DNA of 14,442 bases from Candidatus Omnitrophota bacterium (GTDB lineage: Bacteria; Omnitrophota; Gorgyraeia; Pluralincolimonadales; Pluralincolimonadaceae): NCBI GenBank assembly GCA_020061685.1, contig JAGUXU010000099.1:1-14442 (forward strand). The letters run 5' to 3'. Under the pieces are notes generated by a model. That model ran no database searches, had not been told where the DNA came from, and was given only the letters and a program-made list of their open reading frames with translations. Below are positions 1-7,598 of this stretch, piece by piece (within the stretch, counting starts at the first letter, position 1; every line of letters starts with the position of its first letter). A program made the translations under genes and the position numbers.

Positions 1-989
1 GTAACCATGAAGCCGAAGCCCGTCACTACCAAGGCGAGGAGCGAAAACCAGAGGATGCGCGAGAGCGCAAAAAATATAAGCCCTACCGCAAAGACAACAG
101 ATGAGGCCGAGATGAATTTCTCGAGCCTTAGATGGTCTTTTCTCGAGGCCAGGTAAAGCGTGCCGATGAGGGCACCCACGCCGATGGTCGCCATCAGAAT
201 GCCGAGTGTGTGCGCGCCGCCGTGATGTATCTCCCTGGCAAAGATAGGCATCAGCACGACATAAGACATACCCGTCATGCTTATTATGCTAAGGAGAAAT
301 AATATGGACCTGATGGGTGGAGAACTAAAGGCGTAAACAAGGCCCTCTTTCAACTCATGCAATACATGCCGCCTCTCGGATGCGATCCGTCTCGGTTTTA
401 CCTTCATCAGCAACAGGCTGACTATAACGGCGAGAAAACTTACGCCGTTGATCAAAAAACATACCCCTTCCCCCACGACCGCAACGAGTATCCCCGCAAG
501 GGTAGGACCGATAAGGCGCGCCGCGTTAAAGATGGCGGAGTTGAGGGCGATGGCATTGCCCAAGACTTCTTTTTTCTCGACCATCTCGATAAGAAATGAC
601 TGCCGAGCGGGGATGTCCAGCGAGTTGATACAGCCGAGGAATATCCCGAGCGCAACGATATGCCATACGGCTATGACTCCTGTCAGCGTAAGCGCGGCAA
701 GTATAAAGGCCTGGGCCATAGCAAGCGTCTGAGTAAGGATTATTATACGGTGGCGGTTATGCCTGTCGGTTAAAACCCCGGCGAAAGGGCTTAAGACAAA
801 AGTCGGTATCTGGGAAGCGAAAGCGACCACGCCTAAAAGCAATGCCGAGCCGGTCATCCGGTAAACGAGCCAGCTCATCGCTATGCTTTGCATCCATGTC
901 CCGATAAGCGAGACGCTTTGCCCGGTAAAAAAGAGGCGGAAATTTCTGTATCGCAACGCGCGAAAAGTCGCCTGGATGGCGTTATTCAT
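1..989 (-). CDS. MFS transporter, probable exporter (partial, C-terminus off the left edge)
   Basis: I translated 329 residues from the ATG at 989; the frame stays open to the window edge, so the C-terminus is missing. The protein begins MNNAIQATFRALRYRNFRLF and shows the pattern of the MFS_3/EntS-type group: an N-terminal RNFRLFFTGQ segment, then GTWMQSIAMSWLVYRMTGS and the loop between helices 2 and 3 (FAGVLTDRHNRHR). About nine or ten hydrophobic segments are visible, against 12 in the whole family (about 400-430 residues). It lies in the inner membrane and probably exports a small molecule by proton antiport; the substrate cannot be read from sequence. Its ATG overlaps the stop of the MacB-like gene by 8 bases (ATGAATAA), so it is translationally coupled as the last visible gene of the efflux operon. 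Confidence 0.9.
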   Translation of the reverse strand, partial: MNNAIQATFRALRYRNFRLFFTGQSVSLIGTWMQSIAMSWLVYRMTGSALLLGVVAFASQIPTFVLSPFAGVLTDRHNRHRIIILTQTLAMAQAFILAALTLTGVIAVWHIVALGIFLGCINSLDIPARQSFLIEMVEKKEVLGNAIALNSAIFNAARLIGPTLAGILVAVVGEGVCFLINGVSFLAVIVSLLLMKVKPRRIASERRHVLHELKEGLVYAFSSPPIRSILFLLSIISMTGMSYVVLMPIFAREIHHGGAHTLGILMATIGVGALIGTLYLASRKDHLRLEKFISASSVVFAVGLIFFALSRILWFSLLALVVTGFGFMV

Positions 990-2949
990 ATCTTAACGCT
1001 TCGATCGGATTAAGTTGGGAGGCCTGATGCGCCGGCCAGATACCGAACACTATACCGACTATAAGAGAAAAACCGGTCGCTAAGATTATGGAGAAGGGCG
1101 AAAGCTTCACCGCCCATCCGGCTACCAAAGCGATCAGGCTCGAGACGCCGGAGCCCAATAAAACGCCTGTTATGCCTCCGATGAACCCTATCAGCGCGGC
1201 CTCGATAAGAAATTGCACCATGATATCCACATTGCGCGCCCCTATCGCCTTGCGTAAGCCTATCTCCCTGGTTCGCTCGGTAACTGAGACGAGCATTATA
1301 TTCATGATGCCTATCCCGCCGACGACAAGCGATATCGCCGCTATCGAACCCAAAAGCAGGCCCATCGTCTTTGTCGTCTCCTCGAGAGTCTTCTTGAGTT
1401 CGGCCATGTTGCGGATTTGGAAGGTATCCTCACCCTCTTTGTTAAGACGGTGGTTTTTTATGATCGCTTTTTTTATGTCTTCCTGTGTCTCTTCTATGAG
1501 CTCCGGCGAGACCACTTCGACGAAGATGTTATCGAGATAATCCTTGCCGAGCACCCTATACATGGCCGTCGTGACCGGGATTACGACGTTGTCGTCCTGG
1601 TCGTGCCATCCCGAGGCTCCTTTTGCCGGCAATATGCCTATGACCTTAAAATTGATAAGGTTGATCTTTATGCTTTTGTTGACCGGATTCTCGTCTCCGA
1701 AGAGCTCGCGCGCGACCGTAGCGCCTATGACGGCGACCTTCGCCCTTATCCTTAGTTCCTCGTCGGTGAAAAACCTGCCTACCGCAGGGATCGCATTGCG
1801 CATCTCGGGATATTCCACTCCTACACCTTCAAGTTGCGTATTCCAGTTCTTGTCCGCGTATACGAGCTGGCCCCTGCCGTTGACACCGCCGTAAGCTCTA
1901 TTTACTTTACCGGTCAGCCGCCTTACCGAATCTACGTCCTGGAATGTAAAACGCGTCACGGTACCTGTCCCCATCGCCACGCCGTGGACCCTTGATGAGC
2001 CGGGCAGGACAAGTATCAGGTTCGAACCCAGTGATGACAACTGCCGTGATATCGTATCACTTGCTCCCTGCCCCAGCGCCAGCATCGCGATGACCGCGGC
2101 CACGCCTATCAGGATACCGAGGACCGAGAGGAAAGTCCTGAGTTTGTGCAAAAATATCGCCGAGGCCGCCTGCCGCAGGTAATCCATCAATTGCGCTTGC
2201 CCCGCTGATTTACATGACGCGCAGATAATATCTTTTATGGGGATACGTTCCGCGCCGGAATCCGCCCCTCCTGAAGACCGCCCCTTCTTTTCATCCGAGA
2301 CGATCCTGCCGTCGCGCATCAAGATGATGCGCTTGGCGTATTCGGCGATCTCCTTTTCGTGCGTGACGATGACGACTGTCTTGCCTTCCCCGTTGAGCCG
2401 GGTCAAGACCGACATTATCTCTTCTTCGCTCTTTGTGTCGAGGTTACCGGTAGGTTCGTCGGCAAGTATTATCGCCGGCTCGTTGACGAGAGAGCGCGCG
2501 ATAGCGACGCGCTGCTGTTCGCCTCCGGACATCTGGTTCGGGCGGTGTCTCGCGCGCGTCCCCAAGCCGACCTCGTCTATTTTCTTGCTCGCGTTTTCTT
2601 TCAGGTGGCGTTTTCCCGCGTAGACAAGCGGCATCGCCGCGTTCTCGACGGCCGTCATTCTCGGAAGAAGGTGGAACTGCTGGAATACGAAACCGAAGAG
2701 CCGGTTCCTTAGGCGCGCCATATCGTCGCCTGAGAGCCGCGCCATCTCCGTGCCTTCGATAAGGTATGAGCCCGAGTCCGGCCTGTCGAGAAGCCCGATG
2801 ACGTGCATCAGCGTCGATTTACCGGAACCCGACGGCCCCATTATCGCGACGAACTCGCCCTGTGATATCTTAAGAGATATCTCTTGCAGCGCTTGGACTC
2901 CGCCTTCGCCGCCGGCGTAGGTCTTATTGATATTTTTTAACTCTATCAT
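982..2949 (-). CDS. macB: MacB-type ABC transporter, fused ATPase and FtsX-like permease
   Basis: At 655 residues this matches the MacB family. Residues 1-225 are the nucleotide-binding domain: Walker A GPSGSGKST at 38-46, signature MSGGEQQR at 140-147, Walker B IILADEP at 160-166 and the switch His at 197. A linker of about 35 residues carrying a CASC pair leads to a first membrane helix near 270-295. A MacB periplasmic domain follows (about 300-530), then three C-terminal helices with the FtsX hallmark GGIGIMNIMLVSVTERTREI. MacB uses ATP hydrolysis to drive a periplasmic mechanotransmission cycle that pushes substrates (macrolides, peptides, lipid-like molecules, heme precursors) through a TolC channel. 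Its ATG overlaps the adaptor's TGA by 4 bases. Substrate is unknown; LolCDE-type lipoprotein release is less likely because ATPase and permease are fused. Confidence 0.93.
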   Translation of the reverse strand: MIELKNINKTYAGGEGGVQALQEISLKISQGEFVAIMGPSGSGKSTLMHVIGLLDRPDSGSYLIEGTEMARLSGDDMARLRNRLFGFVFQQFHLLPRMTAVENAAMPLVYAGKRHLKENASKKIDEVGLGTRARHRPNQMSGGEQQRVAIARSLVNEPAIILADEPTGNLDTKSEEEIMSVLTRLNGEGKTVVIVTHEKEIAEYAKRIILMRDGRIVSDEKKGRSSGGADSGAERIPIKDIICASCKSAGQAQLMDYLRQAASAIFLHKLRTFLSVLGILIGVAAVIAMLALGQGASDTISRQLSSLGSNLILVLPGSSRVHGVAMGTGTVTRFTFQDVDSVRRLTGKVNRAYGGVNGRGQLVYADKNWNTQLEGVGVEYPEMRNAIPAVGRFFTDEELRIRAKVAVIGATVARELFGDENPVNKSIKINLINFKVIGILPAKGASGWHDQDDNVVIPVTTAMYRVLGKDYLDNIFVEVVSPELIEETQEDIKKAIIKNHRLNKEGEDTFQIRNMAELKKTLEETTKTMGLLLGSIAAISLVVGGIGIMNIMLVSVTERTREIGLRKAIGARNVDIMVQFLIEAALIGFIGGITGVLLGSGVSSLIALVAGWAVKLSPFSIILATGFSLIVGIVFGIWPAHQASQLNPIEALRYE

Positions 2950-3893
2950 CTTCTTCTTGCGGGCATGAACGGATTACTTCCGCCCTGAGCCGTCGGAACT
3001 TCGTACTTGCGGGATCTGATGACGACCGTGTCATCGGCCGTGATACCTGATACCACCTCGACGTCCTTCTCATCGGAGATGCCGAGCTTTACCTCTTGTT
3101 TTACGGGCTCTTTTGAATCGCCCTGTTTTACGTAAACGAAATCCCCGCCCTTCTCTTTTACGACCGCATCGAGCGGAACGGTAAGCACGCCGCTTTTATC
3201 CTCGATCGTGAAATCGATATTAGCGTTCATCCCCGAGCGGAAGAACTCCGGCACGCTCTCAGGCGCGAGGTCAACCTCGTATATCGTCACGTTATTGACC
3301 GTCTTTGATTCGTAATAGATGTGGTTTACCGTCGCCTTTATCTTCGTATCGGGATAAGCGTCGAGGGCTATCTCTGCGGTCTGCCCGTTCTTTATCTTAC
3401 CGATGTCGGTCTCATCAACCTGGGCGCGCACGATGAGCCTGTCAGAGAGCACTATGACCGCATCCGCCGAGGTGACTGTCTGGCCCGGCTCGGTCGTGGC
3501 GACTATGACTTCCCCGTCGATCGGCGCGATAAGCGGGATCGCCTTGTACGCCGCCTCCCAGTATTTCATCGATTCCTCGCCTTTGGCGCGGGCGGCGTCC
3601 AGGAGCGCAGCCCTCTCGGTCGAGCTCATCCACCCGATTATCTGCCCGGTCTTGACGTCCTCGCCCTCTTTTACGAGTATCTTCTCCACACGGCCGTTTA
3701 TCGTCGGCTTTATCTCCAACCTGTTCTGCGGCAGGACCGTGCCGGTCGTCGTAATGACCGAGTGGATCGGGACGAACGCCGGCCTTACCTCATTTATCTC
3801 CTCGGCTTCCTTCTTTTGCGCGCAGCCGGCGAGAAGCGCCGCGGCGAATAATATCGACAGGTAAATGAACGGTTTCTTTGTGTTATTCGACAT
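2946..3893 (-). CDS. Lipoprotein membrane-fusion (adaptor) protein, MacA/HlyD family
   Basis: This is the periplasmic adaptor expected between a MacB transporter and a TolC channel. I place the start at 3893 (315 residues). From there a lipoprotein signal begins MSNNTKKPF and ends in lipobox LLAGC (Cys24), and AGGAG lies 12 bases upstream at 3906-3910. The in-frame ATG at 3962 would add 23 Arg-rich residues before the signal peptide and overlap the TolC-like gene by 80 bases, so I rejected it. The two lipoyl half-motifs are at about 66-90 (GRVEKILVKEGEDVKTGQII) and 118-150 (IAPIDGEV...GQTV), followed by the beta-barrel and membrane-proximal domains. The segment between the half-motifs is only about 28 residues, far shorter than the E. 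coli MacA coiled-coil hairpin, and I see no clear RLS TolC-docking motif in it. Confidence 0.9.
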   Translation of the reverse strand: MSNNTKKPFIYLSILFAAALLAGCAQKKEAEEINEVRPAFVPIHSVITTTGTVLPQNRLEIKPTINGRVEKILVKEGEDVKTGQIIGWMSSTERAALLDAARAKGEESMKYWEAAYKAIPLIAPIDGEVIVATTEPGQTVTSADAVIVLSDRLIVRAQVDETDIGKIKNGQTAEIALDAYPDTKIKATVNHIYYESKTVNNVTIYEVDLAPESVPEFFRSGMNANIDFTIEDKSGVLTVPLDAVVKEKGGDFVYVKQGDSKEPVKQEVKLGISDEKDVEVVSGITADDTVVIRSRKYEVPTAQGGSNPFMPARRR

Positions 3894-5175
3894 TTTCAAG
3901 TGTCTCTCCTTTCGCCTGTATCCACGCGGCTTCGGCGACCAGCGCCGCGGCCTGCGCGTCAAGATAAGATTTCTTTGCGGATACCATATTATCCTCTATG
4001 ATTATCCAGTCGTCGAACGTGATAAATCCCGTGGAATACTGCGCCTCGGAGATCCGCGCACGCTCTTCCGTGGCGGCGAGGAATTTCTTCTGGACGCCGG
4101 CGTTGTCTATCGCGTTCTGCAGCCCTGTCCAGGCCGAATCGAGGTCCCTTATCAGCGTGTCCTTCCGGCTCTTCTCATCGGCTTCGAGTTTCCTAAGGTC
4201 CGCCTCGGCCTTCTTTACCTGCTCTACCCGCCTGCCGCCTTCGAATATCGGCACCGAGACCGTAGCGCCCACGGACCAGCTGTCGTTATCCGGCGGGAAA
4301 TCCGTATCGGATTTGCCGGCGTTGCCGTTGGCGGTAACGGTCGGGAAGAATTGCGCCTTTGCTGATTTTAAGGTGTAAGCGGCGGCGTTCTTCTGGAAGG
4401 CGAGCCTCTGCAATGAGGGGTGCGAGAGGGCTATATTCTCGAGTTCCGGTTTTTCTCCGGTTGAGGCGACGTAAAAATCCCCCTTCGCGGCGAGGGCGGC
4501 CGGCGGCGTGCGGCCGAGTTCTTTCGCGAGCTTATATTGCGCGAACTCGACATCCCTTACCGCCTGCGCCACCTCGTATTTCGCACGGAGGAGATTGGCC
4601 TCTTCTGTCATAAGCGAGCCCCTATGCTCCCTGCCCGCTTCATAGCGGAGGGTCACGAGTTCGTAATTCTGGCGGCGGCGCTGGAATATCTCTTCTTTTA
4701 TGCGGACGGAGTCCTGTGCCTTTAGGAGCGATATGAACGCGTCGCGCAGGCGGAACCTTACGTCGGAGGAGGAGAATCTGTATCCCTCCTGCGCCGCTTT
4801 GATGTTCTCGGCGGCTGCCGCGACGTCATTCGAGGTCTTGAACCCGTCGAAGATAAGCTGAGAACCGGAGACATCTCCGGAAAACGTGTTCGTGGATTCC
4901 GCTTCCGCGTCGGTGAATTCTCCGGTCTCTCTTTTTGACTTGGAAGCGGAGGCATCGGCGGATATCTGCGGGAAGAGCGCGCTTCCGGTTATGCCCTTTT
5001 GCGCCTTCGCGGAATAGACGGACTGCTGCGCGGAGACAAGGTCAGGGTTATTCTTCGCCGCTTCCCTGACGCAGTCCTCCCACGTCATAACCTCTTCTCC
5101 TTCCGCAAAGGCGCGGCAGAAAGCGACCGAGGAAAGTATAAAGACCGCTATAAATAATCTCTTAGATGCGCTCAT
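3883..5175 (-). CDS. TolC-family outer membrane efflux protein
   Basis: This 430-residue protein has a Sec signal peptide (basic MSASKRLF, hydrophobic core, Ala-x-Ala site near residue 24). The first repeat then opens with TWEDCVREAAKNNPDL, the usual start of the OEP fold. Two OEP repeats of long, Ala/Glu/Lys-rich amphipathic helices make up the rest; the second covers roughly residues 240-425 and ends in LVAEAAWIQAKG. Three such chains would form a beta-barrel in the outer membrane with an alpha-helical tunnel into the periplasm, the exit duct of the MacB-type pump encoded downstream. Length is typical for the family. It starts 12 bases after the AbrB-type gene, with only a weak ribosome-binding site, suggesting coupling to it. 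Its end overlaps the adaptor start by 11 bases. Confidence 0.92.
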   Translation of the reverse strand: MSASKRLFIAVFILSSVAFCRAFAEGEEVMTWEDCVREAAKNNPDLVSAQQSVYSAKAQKGITGSALFPQISADASASKSKRETGEFTDAEAESTNTFSGDVSGSQLIFDGFKTSNDVAAAAENIKAAQEGYRFSSSDVRFRLRDAFISLLKAQDSVRIKEEIFQRRRQNYELVTLRYEAGREHRGSLMTEEANLLRAKYEVAQAVRDVEFAQYKLAKELGRTPPAALAAKGDFYVASTGEKPELENIALSHPSLQRLAFQKNAAAYTLKSAKAQFFPTVTANGNAGKSDTDFPPDNDSWSVGATVSVPIFEGGRRVEQVKKAEADLRKLEADEKSRKDTLIRDLDSAWTGLQNAIDNAGVQKKFLAATEERARISEAQYSTGFITFDDWIIIEDNMVSAKKSYLDAQAAALVAEAAWIQAKGETLENVE

Positions 5176-5187
5176 GGCAGTTAGCTG

Positions 5188-5424
5188 TTATGTCTTGACT
5201 TTTTCCCTGAGGCGGGAGAAAAACTTCTCGGCCTTATTCAGGAATTCGGTGAAATCCTTTGACGGCACGAGGTTTATCATCTTTTTGTCGGCCTTAGCGA
5301 AGACGATAAGCTGGTCTCCCGACTTGATATTAAGCGCCTTCCTCAACTGTGCGGGTATGACAAGCTGTCCGCGCTCGCCGACAGTCACCGCCCCGTAGAT
5401 CCTGTCCCTAAAGGGTCCTCCCAT
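5188..5424 (-). CDS. AbrB/MazE/SpoVT-type DNA-binding regulator
   Basis: A 78-residue protein. Residues about 9-55 match the swapped-hairpin SpoVT-AbrB domain: YGAVTVGERGQLVIPAQLRK, then LNIKSGDQLIVFAKADKKMINLVP. The remaining 23 residues (DFTEFLNKAEKFFSRLREKV) form a charged amphipathic helix, probably for oligomerisation. A strong Shine-Dalgarno AAGGAGGT sits 6 bases before the ATG. Such proteins bind as dimers or tetramers to palindromic or AT-rich DNA and often repress their own promoter. The promoter directly upstream (5456-5484) is overlaid with inverted and direct repeats, and four or more transport genes follow in the same operon. I infer it is the local, self-regulating repressor of the efflux operon. 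A MazE-like antitoxin is the alternative, but no toxin gene is next to it. Confidence 0.88.
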   Translation of the reverse strand: MGGPFRDRIYGAVTVGERGQLVIPAQLRKALNIKSGDQLIVFAKADKKMINLVPSKDFTEFLNKAEKFFSRLREKVKT

Positions 5425-5435
5425 CTTCTACCTCC

Positions 5436-5478
5436 TTCATACAAGTATGAATAGTATGATATATCATATTTGTATGAA
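5436..5478 (-). promoter_or_regulatory. Repeat-rich candidate operator of the AbrB-type regulator
   Basis: Three elements are packed together. The first is a perfect palindrome, TTCATAC-AA-GTATGAA, at 5436-5451. The second is a perfect 14-base palindrome, TATGATATATCATA, at 5455-5468. The third is TTGTATGAA at 5470-5478, which inverts the TTCATACAA of the first. The core GTATGA begins at 5445, 5454 and 5472, spaced 9 and 18 bases. The cluster covers the -10 box and the spacer and ends beside the Shine-Dalgarno, so a bound protein would block RNA polymerase. Binding by the AbrB-type protein is inference. Confidence 0.6.
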
Positions 5479-5484
5479 TGTCAA
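5456..5484 (-). promoter_or_regulatory. Sigma-70-type promoter of the efflux operon
   Basis: Reading the minus strand, TTGACA (5484-5479, perfect -35) is followed by exactly 17 bases and TATCAT (5461-5456, five of six -10 matches). The predicted start is near 5449, about 25 bases before the AbrB-type ATG. The -35 box begins right after the T-tract of the upstream terminator. Confidence 0.75.
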
Positions 5485-5485
5485 G

Positions 5486-5521
5486 AATAAAAAAGGCGGC
5501 CCGCGTGAAGCGAACCGCCTT
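5486..5521 (-). terminator. Intrinsic terminator of the hcp operon
   Basis: On the minus strand AAGGCGGTTCGC and GCGGGCCGCCTT pair as a 12-bp stem (two G-U pairs) around the loop TTCAC. It is followed by TTTTTATT within 5493-5486. It lies 16 bases past the stop of the small membrane protein gene and separates that operon from the efflux operon. Confidence 0.88.
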
Positions 5522-5537
5522 GAAAAACGATCCGGCC

Positions 5538-5900
5538 TTACTTCTTGAGCTCGTCTCCGGGCATGGTAGTTGTCTCGCCCTGCCGCATGGGCCTGCCCGC
5601 CTTATCATGCATCCTGCGCATCTTATCGGACATCTCCGGCCTTCTCATCCCCTTCTCCTTGGCACCCATCATGGGACACATCTCCTGCGCCATCTTCATC
5701 ATCGGGCATTCACCCGTAACGACGGTATATACGCCCTTCGAGAAGACGAGCGCCGCGATGATGATCAATAACGCGGCTACTGCTTTTCCGAACATCTTCA
5801 GGCCTCGGGCCGCGACTTTCTCAGCGGCGAACAACACAAAGAAGCTGGCGGTAAGCAGGACCGCCGTCGGAATCAACGCCAAAAAACCCATCATCCTCAT
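5538..5900 (-). CDS. Small Cys/Met-rich membrane protein with two CPMM motifs
   Basis: I do not recognise a named family. The 120-residue protein has two hydrophobic segments (about 5-25 and 38-58), then a soluble tail of about 60 residues. The tail starts with ECPMMKMAQEMCPMM: two Cys-Pro-Met-Met motifs exactly ten residues apart (Cys65, Cys75), with a dozen Met residues overall and many basic residues. Such Cys/Met spacing suggests soft-metal (copper) binding or a redox-active pair, but that is inference. The start at 5900 has a strong AGGAGGT five bases upstream; in-frame ATGs at 5894 and 5891 are less well spaced. It begins 15 bases after hcp and is the last gene before the terminator, so it should be co-expressed with Hcp and may handle the same stress at the membrane. 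Confidence 0.8.
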   Translation of the reverse strand: MRMMGFLALIPTAVLLTASFFVLFAAEKVAARGLKMFGKAVAALLIIIAALVFSKGVYTVVTGECPMMKMAQEMCPMMGAKEKGMRRPEMSDKMRRMHDKAGRPMRQGETTTMPGDELKK

Positions 5901-5915
5901 CTTGCACCTCCTTTT

Positions 5916-7583
5916 TTAACCCAATATCTCTTTAAGATCCGCGTCCGGAGCCGTGATCGGCCTTACGCCGAACTTATCGACCAGGACTTTCAGCACATTG
6001 GGCGACACAAATGCCGGCAGCGACGGCCCTAGCCGTATATCCTTTATGCCCAACGACAACAGCGTGATAAGTATACAGACCGCCTTCTGCTCATACCATG
6101 AAAGTATCAGCGAAAGCGGCAGGCCGTTGACGTCCGTCTTGAACGCTTCCGCCAGCGCCAGCGCTATCTTTATCGCCGAATAAGAATCGTTGCACTGCCC
6201 GCAATCCAAAAGCCTCGGGATACCTTCGATATTGCCGTAATCGAAATAATTGAAGCGGAACTTCCCGCAGGCAAGCGTAAGTATGACGCAATCCTTAGGA
6301 ACTTTTTGGGCAAATTCCGTGTAGTAGTTCCTGCCGGGCTTCGCCCCGTCGCATCCGCCTATGAGAAAGAAATGCCTGATCTTCCCTGCCTTGACCGCCT
6401 CGATGACCTTATCGGCCACGCCCAGCACGGCATTGTGCGCGAAACCTACCGTGATCTCCTTTTCTATATTATCCTGCACGAAGCCGCCTAGTTCAAGCGC
6501 TTTTTTGATAACGGGTCCAAAGTCTTTTCTATCGAATCCCCTTATATGCACGAGGCCCGGCCATGCGACAAGGCCGGTCGTAAAGACGCGGTCTTTATAT
6601 GAGTCAAGCGGCCTCTGGATACAGTTCGTGGTGAAGAGGAAGGCCGCCGGGACCCCGGAAAATTCCTTCTGCTGGTTCTGCCAAGCGGTCCCGAAATGCC
6701 CCGCGAGGTGTTTGTATTTATTGAGCGCGGGATAACCGTGGGCAGGGAGCATCTCACTGTGAGTATAGACGTTGATGCCCTTGCCTTCGGTCTGCTTAAG
6801 AAGTTCTTCGAGGTCGAGAAGGTCATGTCCGGATACGATTATGGCGGGCCCTTTTTTTACTCCGACTCTTACTTTCGTCGGGACGGGATTTCCGAAATGG
6901 CCCGTGTTTGCTTTATCGAGGAGCTCCAGGCATTTGAGATTTATTTTTCCGAACTCCATATTCATCGCGAGCAATTCCTCTACGGACAGGTCGTCCTGCG
7001 CGAGCGCCGCCAACGCCTTATGGAAATACGCGTCTACTTCCTCGTCTACAAGGCCGAGCATCGCGGCATGATCGGCGTAAGCAGCCATGCCCTTGAGTCC
7101 GTAGAGAAGCAGTTCCTGAAGACTGCGCGCGTCCTCATCCACAGCCGGGATCAGGAGGACCCCTACCCGGCGGCCCTGGTCCAGAAGGCCTTCAAGCTTG
7201 TCCGCCGGTTTCCAGTCCGCCGCGGCGGGGAGCGGCCCGGAGAAATCCCTGTTATTCTTCTTTTTATATTCCCGCAAGAATATCTTTTTTACCTTCTCTT
7301 TTATATCATAGGCGCGCGTAATATACTGCTGGATCCGTTGCGGATCGAAATCCACGTTCGTGACGGTCGTAAAGAGGCCTTCCTTCAGGAAAAGGTCTGC
7401 CTCCTTGTCCTTTATGCCGAGTTCACGCGCCATCTTGCCGTAGATAGCTATGCCCTTGAGCCCGTGCAGCAAAAGGTCCAGCAACGTCGCTACGGTCGGG
7501 TCCCTGCCGCATACTCCCTGCACCGAACATCCTTTTCCCTGCGCGGCCTGCTCGCATTGCCTACAGAACATGTTTGTTTCCAT
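5916..7583 (-). CDS. hcp: Hydroxylamine reductase / hybrid cluster protein (class I Hcp)
   Basis: At 555 residues this is full length. The N-terminal cysteines are C7-x2-C10-x8-C19-x5-C25, the class I spacing of anaerobes such as Desulfovibrio, which holds the [4Fe-4S] cubane. All seven hybrid Fe-S-O cluster ligands are present by comparison with the D. vulgaris protein: His253 (SGHDLLDLEEL), Glu277 (THSEMLPAHG), Cys321 (TTNCIQRP), the persulfide Cys411 (GGCDGAKPGRNYY), Cys439 (LACGKFRFN), Cys464 (GQCND) and Glu498 (SWYEQK). Hcp is cytoplasmic; it reduces hydroxylamine in vitro and NO in vivo, and can promote protein S-nitrosylation. AGGAGAT lies six bases before the ATG, and the stop of the HD gene sits 15 bases upstream. 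The Rrf2 regulator heading the operon fits nitrosative or redox control. Confidence 0.97.
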   Translation of the reverse strand: METNMFCRQCEQAAQGKGCSVQGVCGRDPTVATLLDLLLHGLKGIAIYGKMARELGIKDKEADLFLKEGLFTTVTNVDFDPQRIQQYITRAYDIKEKVKKIFLREYKKKNNRDFSGPLPAAADWKPADKLEGLLDQGRRVGVLLIPAVDEDARSLQELLLYGLKGMAAYADHAAMLGLVDEEVDAYFHKALAALAQDDLSVEELLAMNMEFGKINLKCLELLDKANTGHFGNPVPTKVRVGVKKGPAIIVSGHDLLDLEELLKQTEGKGINVYTHSEMLPAHGYPALNKYKHLAGHFGTAWQNQQKEFSGVPAAFLFTTNCIQRPLDSYKDRVFTTGLVAWPGLVHIRGFDRKDFGPVIKKALELGGFVQDNIEKEITVGFAHNAVLGVADKVIEAVKAGKIRHFFLIGGCDGAKPGRNYYTEFAQKVPKDCVILTLACGKFRFNYFDYGNIEGIPRLLDCGQCNDSYSAIKIALALAEAFKTDVNGLPLSLILSWYEQKAVCILITLLSLGIKDIRLGPSLPAFVSPNVLKVLVDKFGVRPITAPDADLKEILG

Positions 7584-7598
7584 TGATTATCTCCTTTT

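Noticed and set aside
448..732. Plus-strand open frames within the MFS gene
   Set aside because: They are antisense to a clearly conserved MFS reading frame that continues from 989 to base 1, and their translations show no family features.
3894..3962. Upstream start (ATG at 3962) for the adaptor gene
   Set aside because: It would put 23 Arg-rich residues before a lipoprotein signal peptide and overlap the TolC-like gene by 80 bases. The ATG at 3893 has a Shine-Dalgarno and a proper signal.
5188..5424. AbrB-type gene as a MazE-like antitoxin
   Set aside because: No MazF, PIN or other toxin gene is adjacent; the next genes are efflux components, so a transcriptional regulator is more likely.
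6696..7586. A 296-codon open frame on the plus strand across hcp
   Set aside because: It lies wholly antisense to hcp, whose cluster ligands are all intact. Its translation is low-complexity and resembles no family, and it is explained by the hcp codon pattern.
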